NCBI RefSeq assembly: GCF_021646545.1 | Contig: NZ_JAKIRP010000008.1 | Coordinates: forward strand, 62,001-126,000 | Origin: Chitinophaga filiformis | GTDB lineage: Bacteria; Bacteroidota; Bacteroidia; Chitinophagales; Chitinophagaceae | DNA length: 64,000 nucleotides | Reading direction: 5' to 3' | Part shown: positions 59,301 through 64,000 of the stretch, piece by piece | How the letters are laid out: each line of letters opens with the position of its first letter | Position numbering within the stretch: position 1 is the stretch's first letter | Program-made: the position numbers and the translations under genes | Notes under the pieces: model-generated | Seen by the model: only the letters and a program-made list of their open reading frames with translations | The model's database searches: none | Told to the model about the DNA's origin: nothing

Positions 59301-59627
59301 AATACCGTGTGGGTGCCCGGTAAATATCCGGCTATGGGCTCACCTGTAGCGGAAGGTACCAAAGCGGTGCAGGACGCCACCTACCTGAGGATCAAAAGCC
59401 TGGAAATAGGATATACCATTCCCCGGAAACTACTCAGCCATATAGGCATCAGCAATTTCAGGGCTTACGTCAACAGTTATAACCTGGCCACTTTTACGGG
59501 ATTGAAGAACAGCGATCCGGAGCATCCGGGTAGCGTGGCCAATGGCGCGGACTGGAACTATTCCCAGGGCGGATATAAATATCCTATGAACAGGACATTC
59601 AGTGTGGGAGCCAGTGTTACTTTTTAA
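56400..59627 (+). CDS. SusC/RagA-family TonB-dependent transporter
   Basis: About 1075 residues from the ATG at 56400 (MKRSTYDACVHVMKN); a TTG at 56376 is unlikely. A signal sequence (LLFQLLFIGAIILS) is followed by the carboxypeptidase-like domain (ITGQVVDSANGNVLEGVTIGIAG), the plug (VIVTGYGTQRKATVTGAVSV, PLVVIDGVPRSG, VRAANGVILVTSKKG) and the barrel. It imports oligosaccharides with the SusD encoded 12 bp downstream. No regulator precedes it in the window. Confidence 0.97.
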   Translation: MKRSTYDACVHVMKNTDGKSLLFQLLFIGAIILSRVDKSAAQKRDSAGPASSMAITGQVVDSANGNVLEGVTIGIAGTQLGAISDREGRFTVRVPDGKPVSLYVRLVGYRELRIPYSGSGNVLVRLPSTTAGLNQVIVTGYGTQRKATVTGAVSVIRASELVVTKNENVINMMTGKLPGLRVVQKSSEPGAYDNVFDIRGMGNPLVVIDGVPRSGGDLSRMDPNEIESISILKDASAAVYGVRAANGVILVTSKKGTRSQTGKFDITYAVNQSWQQFLNVPQGVDALQYMMLKNEKQKRDFGNNFYNQMPPSFSDADMELYRNGTLKSSDWVGATMKEFSPEIQHTLNVNGGNDKANYFFNLGYFNQDGLFRSGDMNYDRWNFRSNINAKITDRLRAQLLLSGYTDTKNQPGGRGVWEMFKYTWNQLPTDQIYANNNPQYPHLMPDNANPVIMTDADYVGKQAFKNKNFQGQLALEYDIPAIEGLMARGMYNYGFNIVDNTMVKKSYTLFEYDRQNDKYIGTLVNAPSTVNRTYGNNTSTLYQLSLNYTRKFGGRHNVTGLVLYEESHATADNFYAQREFSLGLPYLFAGDANNQLGSMDGNGLWETVNKGIVGKVNYDFKGKYLLDFSFRYDGSSKFKPGAQWGFFPAVSAGWRLTEEHFFQGLVSPNILSNLKLRASYGKTGDDGATGFQYISGYNYPSPGYFFGGNYVNGMASRGVVNPDLTWYTAKTLNMGIDFDLLKGMIGGSVDYFIRNRDGLLATRTTTLPGTVGTNLPQENLNSDRTRGIEVVLTHRNTIGDFSYNISGNVSSTRTMLREVQQTRAGNSYENWKNSQQNRYTNIWWGKQYGGQFSSYDQIYHHNVNTGGGNQNIVPGDYYYQDWNNDGVIDGKDESPIAVRDLPLINFGMTLGAAWKGFDFNMLLQGATDFYVQYAEQMAEPLMYGRSALTQFLDRWHTADPNADVFDPNTVWVPGKYPAMGSPVAEGTKAVQDATYLRIKSLEIGYTIPRKLLSHIGISNFRAYVNSYNLATFTGLKNSDPEHPGSVANGADWNYSQGGYKYPMNRTFSVGASVTF

Positions 59628-59639
59628 ACTGAAAACAAC

Positions 59640-61463
59640 ATGAAGAACAAGATATACATAAGCATCATCACCCTGCTGGCAATATTGTTACAGCCTTCCT
59701 GTAAGGACCTGAATATTGATCCGCTGAATGTGATACAGGACAAGGACGTTTTTGCCACAGAAGCAGGAGTTAAGGGCTATCTGGCTACGATATACAGGGC
59801 CCTGCCAATAGAAGATTTTTACTACCGCCAGGAGGGTTCCGGCTTTAACCGCCAATGGGAACATTTCTATCATCCCGGTGCACTGTGCGGAGAAATGGTA
59901 GGCCCTTATGGCAGTACTTACGACGGCGCCGGAGGCTTTGGCTACTGGCCATATGGCGATATCCGGACTGTCAATTATTTTATTGAGAACCTGCCCGTTT
60001 ATGCAACAGGTTTTTCACCCGATCAGATTGAAGCCTGGTTGGGGGAGGCTTACTTCTGCAGGGCGTACTTCTACTTTGCGCTGGCTAAACGTTATGGCGG
60101 TATCCCCATTATCAGGAAAGTACAGCACTATCCTGAGCAAAGCCTGGAAGAGCTGCAGGTGCACAGGGACAAGGAAGTGGATGTATGGAACTTCATTGGC
60201 GATGACCTGGACAGCGCTTACAATAAGATGCCGGCTACCAGCGAGCGGGGACGTGCTAACCGGTATGTGGCCGCGGCTCTGAAATCGAGGGCTATGCTGT
60301 ATGCAGGCAGCATAGCGAAGTATGGTTCAGAGAACTTTGTAGCGGGCGATGCCCGTGAACAAGGGTTTGCAGGTATCCCGGCATCAGCTGCTGCAGGCTT
60401 CTTTCAGAAGGCCTGGGATGCCGCCAAACTGCTGGAAGGGCGTTATAGTTTATACCGTAAAAAGACAGATAAGGAACTGAATTATGTAGACCTCTTCCTG
60501 GACAGGGAAAGCACAGAGAACATCCTGGTGAGGGATTATTCCCTGACGACCGGTACAGCTCACAGCTGGGATGCTACCATGACCTGCCGTTTCATGACTG
60601 CAGATGGCCTTTCCCGTGCTTATCCCACCCTGGAGCTCGTGGAGCGTTTTACAGGGCAGCTGCCGATCGTGAACCCTGATGGCACGCCCCGTCGTTTTGA
60701 TAATACCGGTCAGCTGTCGCAGGGCCTGGAGCCCCGCCTGCTGGCAACGATATATTTCCCTGGTGCTACGCTGAGAGGCAGACAATTTGATATGCAGCGG
60801 GGCATCTATGAACACTTTGCCGGTACCGCTGCTGATGAACTGGGGCAGAACCCGCCTAACAGGCAATACAGACACCTGGCCGGTAAAACAGAAACCTTAT
60901 TCAACGGCATGCGCATTATCGGCTTTACGGGTATCAGTACGGACAACGACGACCTTACCCGCAGCGGTCTTTATGTGCGCAAATACGTGGATTATAATCG
61001 CGCGCAATCCCAATGCGGCCTATATATGAGCACCCAGAGCTGGATAGACATGCGTTATGCAGAAGTGTTGCTGAACAGGGCAGAAGCTGCCGTTGAACTG
61101 AATAACATGGCGGACGCCCGGAATGTGATCAACGATATCAGAGACCGTGCAGGCGCTCCGCTCTTAACAGGTGAATTTACAATAGACACGGTGCGTAACG
61201 AGCGTTGTAAGGAACTGGCCTTCGAAAAGCAATACTGGTGGGATATCAGAAGATGGCGTATTGCAGACCGGCTGCTGGACAACACAAAATATCATGCGCT
61301 CATGCCATACTACGTGGCCGATGAACAGCGGTATATCTTCCTCCGGGAGTTTGAACCCTTCCAACGTTCCTACAACTTCGAAAAGAAGTTTTACTACGAG
61401 CCTATTCCCGGCGGAGAACTGGGCAAGAACCCGAACCTGTATCCTAATAACCCTAACCACTAA
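59640..61463 (+). CDS. SusD/RagB-family glycan-binding lipoprotein
   Basis: 607 residues. The lipobox LLQPSCKDLN marks an outer-membrane lipoprotein. SusD marks: EAWLGEAYFCRAYFYFALAKRYGGIPIIRKV, GRANRYVAAALKSRAMLYAGSIAKYG, and IDMRYAEVLLNRAEAAVELNNM followed by RNERCKELAFEKQYWWDIRRWRIADRLL. It acts as the surface glycan receptor paired with SusC. It is second in a four-gene operon. Confidence 0.96.
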   Translation: MKNKIYISIITLLAILLQPSCKDLNIDPLNVIQDKDVFATEAGVKGYLATIYRALPIEDFYYRQEGSGFNRQWEHFYHPGALCGEMVGPYGSTYDGAGGFGYWPYGDIRTVNYFIENLPVYATGFSPDQIEAWLGEAYFCRAYFYFALAKRYGGIPIIRKVQHYPEQSLEELQVHRDKEVDVWNFIGDDLDSAYNKMPATSERGRANRYVAAALKSRAMLYAGSIAKYGSENFVAGDAREQGFAGIPASAAAGFFQKAWDAAKLLEGRYSLYRKKTDKELNYVDLFLDRESTENILVRDYSLTTGTAHSWDATMTCRFMTADGLSRAYPTLELVERFTGQLPIVNPDGTPRRFDNTGQLSQGLEPRLLATIYFPGATLRGRQFDMQRGIYEHFAGTAADELGQNPPNRQYRHLAGKTETLFNGMRIIGFTGISTDNDDLTRSGLYVRKYVDYNRAQSQCGLYMSTQSWIDMRYAEVLLNRAEAAVELNNMADARNVINDIRDRAGAPLLTGEFTIDTVRNERCKELAFEKQYWWDIRRWRIADRLLDNTKYHALMPYYVADEQRYIFLREFEPFQRSYNFEKKFYYEPIPGGELGKNPNLYPNNPNH

Positions 61464-61478
61464 ATTAAAACGACTACC

Positions 61479-62186
61479 ATGCAACAGATCATAAAAGGAT
61501 TGTTTATCTTACTCACTGCCGTGGCAGTGTCTTCCTGTACCAAGGAAGATAATTTCGATGGCCCTGATGCCGCTTTTAAAGGAAGATTGCTTGACAATGA
61601 CTCGAAAGAGAATTTCCTGACGGAAACCGGCGGTGTGCAGATCAAGCTGGAAGAACTGAGCTGGAGTGCAACACCTACGCCGCAGTATATACCATCCAAA
61701 ATAGATGGCACCTTTGAGGATACAAAGCTGTTCAGCGGACATTATCGCGTTACGCCTGTCAACGGCGCCTTCTGGCCGGTACAGGGTGTTGAGTTGGATA
61801 TCAATGGCACCACTGCGCACGATTTTACGCTGACGCCTTACCTGCGTATCACCCAGTTCACTCACGAGCTGGAAGGGACCACGCTGATCATGCGGTTTAA
61901 GCTGTCAGCACCGGTGGAAACAGGCCTGCCCAGGATATTGGACGTTAAGCCTTTCGTGAATACAAGTGAGTACGTAGGCAGCGGGTCTACCATCAGCCAG
62001 TATACTGATCCTAACAAGATCGATATCAACAGTAGCTGGTCTGCCGATATTGCTGCAACGGCCTACGAAATAAGAGTGCCCAATCTGAAGGCTGCCAGGA
62101 CCTTCTATGCGAGGGTGGGTGTAAGAGTGGATGACAGTTTCAAACAGTTTAATTATTCGCAGATAATTGAAGTTAAAGTACCATAA
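61479..62186 (+). CDS. DUF3823 lipoprotein of a SusCD operon
   Basis: 235 residues. The lipobox VSSCTKEDNF is followed by two beta-sandwich domains (FDGPDAAFKGRLLDNDSKENFLTETGGVQIKLEELSW, then TAHDFTLTPYLRITQFTHELEGTTLIMRFKL). DUF3823 proteins occur between susD and enzyme genes and are thought to bind glycan at the surface. Spacing of 15 and 24 bp to its neighbours fits one transcript. Confidence 0.88.
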   Translation: MQQIIKGLFILLTAVAVSSCTKEDNFDGPDAAFKGRLLDNDSKENFLTETGGVQIKLEELSWSATPTPQYIPSKIDGTFEDTKLFSGHYRVTPVNGAFWPVQGVELDINGTTAHDFTLTPYLRITQFTHELEGTTLIMRFKLSAPVETGLPRILDVKPFVNTSEYVGSGSTISQYTDPNKIDINSSWSADIAATAYEIRVPNLKAARTFYARVGVRVDDSFKQFNYSQIIEVKVP

Positions 62187-62210
62187 TATAAGTTACAAAG
62201 TATCAGGAAT

Positions 62211-63146
62211 ATGCAAAAGATCAACAGCATGCGTGCAGGTTTAGTTTTATTAATGTTAATGTCGGCCTTTTCATCCACGGCACAGAAGAACCCATTTATT
62301 ACAGAAATATATACAGCTGACCCGTCAGCACATGTATGGAATGACGGACGTTTATATGTTTACGCATCCCATGATATTGCACCACCAAAGGGCTGTGACC
62401 TCATGGACCAGTATCATGTGTTTTCTACTGACGACATGATCAACTGGAAAGACCATGGTGAGATACTGCGCGCCAGCCAGGTGCCCTGGGGCAGAAAAGA
62501 CGGTGGTTTTATGTGGGCGCCAGATTGTGTGTTCAGGAAAGGGACCTATTATCTTTACTTCCCTCACCCCAGTGGCGACGAATGGAATAAAACCTGGAAG
62601 ATAGGCGTGGCCACCAGCAATAGTCCGGCAAGTGGGTTCCAAGTGCAGGGATATCTGCCTGATCTCGAACCGATGATCGACCCTTGTGTATTCATTGACG
62701 AGGATGGTCTTGCTTATTTTTATTACGGTGGTGGCGGCGTTTGCAAAGGCGGTAAGCTGATGGACAACATGATGGAAATAGATGGTACCATGCAGCCTAT
62801 GGAAGGACTGGTGGACTTTCATGAAGCTACCTGGGTGCATAAGAAAGACGGTGTCTATTATCTGTCGTATTCTGATAATAACGACAAGGACGGTAAGCAC
62901 AACCAGCTGCGTTATGCCACCAGCGATAGTCCGCTGGGGCCCTGGACATACAAAGGCATCTATATGGAGCCTACCGACAGCTATACCAACCACGGCTCTA
63001 TTGTTGAGTACAAAGGGCAATGGTATGCTTTCTACCACAATAGTGCCTTATCGCATCATGACTGGCTGAGATCGATCTGTGTAGATAAGCTCTTCTATAA
63101 TGAAGACGGCACCATCCGCAAAGTGGTACAGACAACGGGAAAATAA
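62211..63146 (+). CDS. GH43 glycoside hydrolase
   Basis: 311 residues with a signal peptide (LMSAFSSTAQK). The five-bladed GH43 propeller has the general base Asp in YTADPSAHVW (residue 35-45), the pKa-modulating Asp in PMIDPCVFIDEDG and the acid Glu in DFHEATWVHKK. A single-domain GH43 of this kind usually removes arabinose or xylose from plant glycans. It ends the SusCD operon, so an arabinoxylan or arabinan target for the locus is likely but not proven. Confidence 0.92.
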   Translation: MQKINSMRAGLVLLMLMSAFSSTAQKNPFITEIYTADPSAHVWNDGRLYVYASHDIAPPKGCDLMDQYHVFSTDDMINWKDHGEILRASQVPWGRKDGGFMWAPDCVFRKGTYYLYFPHPSGDEWNKTWKIGVATSNSPASGFQVQGYLPDLEPMIDPCVFIDEDGLAYFYYGGGGVCKGGKLMDNMMEIDGTMQPMEGLVDFHEATWVHKKDGVYYLSYSDNNDKDGKHNQLRYATSDSPLGPWTYKGIYMEPTDSYTNHGSIVEYKGQWYAFYHNSALSHHDWLRSICVDKLFYNEDGTIRKVVQTTGK

Positions 63147-63311
63147 GGAACAGCCTGTTACCGGTTGCGGACTGAAGCAATTCAGGAGACTGGTTTGCCC
63201 CTCGAAAATGTCGTAATTGCACCGCCTGTATAAGTGAAAAGAATTTCATCTTTGTTGAGCGAACAAAGCTTTCCATTACTCATACGTTTAAAAACACTTA
63301 AAACACATGTT

Positions 63312-63752
63312 ATGGAAAAACATGAATTCAAAATCACTATCAACGGCCCCCGTGAAAAAGTATGGCGGGTACTCTGGGATGACGCTTCCTATCGTGAATG
63401 GACAGCAGTATTTGCTCCCGGTTCATGGGCTAAAACTGACTGGAAGAAGGGCAGTGAGATCCAGTTCCTGGATGATAAGAACGACGGCATGATATCCAGG
63501 GTGGAAGAGAATATTCCGAATGAGTACATGTCGATAGAACATCTGGGGTATGTAAAAAATGGCGTTGAAGACAGGCATAGTGAAGAAGTAAAAAAATGGG
63601 CCGGCGCTCATGAGAACTATACACTGAAAAGTGTAAATGGTCAGACAGAGCTGGTGGTTGACATGGATGTCGTGGAAGAATACAAAGACTATTTTACCAA
63701 GACCTGGCCTAAAGCATTGGAAAAAGTGAAAGAGCTGTCAGAAGTGAATTAG
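63312..63752 (+). CDS. SRPBCC (AHSA1-like) domain protein
   Basis: 146 residues from the ATG at 63312 (MEKHEFKITINGPREKVW). The START/AHSA1 fold shows YREWTAVFAPGSWAKTDWKKGSEIQFLDD and YFTKTWPKALEKVKEL, with a hydrophobic ligand pocket implied. Cytoplasmic; function unknown. A frame upstream to 63234 has no family-like sequence. Confidence 0.88.
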   Translation: MEKHEFKITINGPREKVWRVLWDDASYREWTAVFAPGSWAKTDWKKGSEIQFLDDKNDGMISRVEENIPNEYMSIEHLGYVKNGVEDRHSEEVKKWAGAHENYTLKSVNGQTELVVDMDVVEEYKDYFTKTWPKALEKVKELSEVN

Positions 63753-63780
63753 TCCTCATCCGGACGATGATATTATAGAA

Positions 63781-63815
63781 AGCCGTTCCTCTTTCCCGAG
63801 GGGAGCGGCTTTTTT
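63781..63815 (+). terminator. Intrinsic terminator after the SRPBCC gene
   Basis: AGCCG / CGGCT outer stem with an inner TCCTC/GAGGGGA stem, followed by TTTTTGTT. Confidence 0.75.
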
Positions 63816-63893
63816 GTTGTGTTATAACAACCTGCCTTTTTTTATTACTTTAGCCTCCGAATTCAACCAAAAAAAGAGAGGAATGTAGGTAGC

Positions 63894-64000
63894 ATGCCGG
63901 AGGTCCTGGATAATGAAATAGCATTACTTGAAAGAATGGCGAAGGGTGATAAGGATGCCTTTCAGGTGATCTATTACCATTATGCGCCAAGGATATACGG
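63894..64000 (+). CDS. ECF-type RNA polymerase sigma factor, 5' part
   Basis: 36 residues are visible before the window ends. ALLERMAKGDKDAFQVIYYHYAPRIYG is the start of region 2 of an ECF sigma-70 factor. In this phylum such factors often come with an anti-sigma factor and a SusC-type receptor; those would lie beyond the window. Confidence 0.85.
   Translation, partial: MPEVLDNEIALLERMAKGDKDAFQVIYYHYAPRIY

Noticed and set aside
1..64000. tRNA, rRNA and CRISPR
   Set aside because: No T-loop/acceptor pairing, rRNA-like block or regularly spaced repeat-spacer array was seen on either strand by eye; a covariance-model scan would be decisive.

Overview
The window looks like a chromosomal segment of a polysaccharide-degrading Bacteroidota, most probably Chitinophaga or a close relative. 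The grounds are two SusC/SusD loci, a hybrid two-component sensor, type IX secretion (T9SS) tails on large secreted enzymes, a GH19 chitinase, promoters of the TTTG / TAnnTTTG type and the absence of Shine-Dalgarno boxes. No rRNA, tRNA, CRISPR array, intact transposase or phage gene was seen.

Layout. 1-4.7 kb: end of a TonB-dependent receptor, a modular secreted GH19 chitinase, a polyphosphate-glucokinase-like ROK kinase, a DUF3606 protein and a SemiSWEET sugar transporter. 4.7-13.8 kb: a glucuronate locus. A minus-strand operon (GH67 alpha-glucuronidase, SDR oxidoreductase, SGNH acetylesterase), a LacI-type regulator and mannonate dehydratase UxuA share a candidate LacI operator with core AATCGGTT. 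This locus also carries three copies of a fold-back repeat and decayed tandem copies of the lacI 3' end. 14.1-17.1 kb: small single genes. 17.2-27.0 kb: a polysaccharide utilisation locus (hybrid sensor, SusC, SusD, GH43), perhaps for galactan. 27.2-34.1 kb: mostly small conserved or unknown proteins, including TPR, PEGA-like lipoprotein, DUF2167 and DUF4202 proteins.

34.2-38.8 kb: a redox island of three regulator/enzyme pairs: HxlR with an imine-reductase-like enzyme, HxlR with a quinone oxidoreductase, and MarR with an NmrA-type oxidoreductase. Each has recognisable dyad operators. 39.1-40.4 kb: a HigB/HigA-type toxin-antitoxin pair whose antitoxin carries a shortened ImmA/IrrE peptidase domain. 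40.5-51.4 kb: a second secreted enzyme sharing its beta-trefoil module with the GH19 chitinase, a DUF5996 protein, a T9SS beta-helix/SprB-like surface protein and, directly downstream, a membrane protein joining an outer Kelch sensor to a cytoplasmic SARP-like DNA-binding domain. 51.5-55.7 kb: two DUF3857/transglutaminase-like proteins, one with an intact triad and one without. 56.4-63.1 kb: a second polysaccharide locus (SusC, SusD, DUF3823, GH43). The window ends with an SRPBCC protein and the start of an ECF sigma factor.

The least explained signals are the covarying fold-back repeat family (9.7-14.1 kb), a 245-bp element with 19-bp or longer terminal inverted repeats and a fossil reading frame (43.6 kb), an island of eight CTATAG palindromes (55.8 kb) and the Kelch-SARP membrane regulator. 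All assignments come from reading the sequence; no database search was run.
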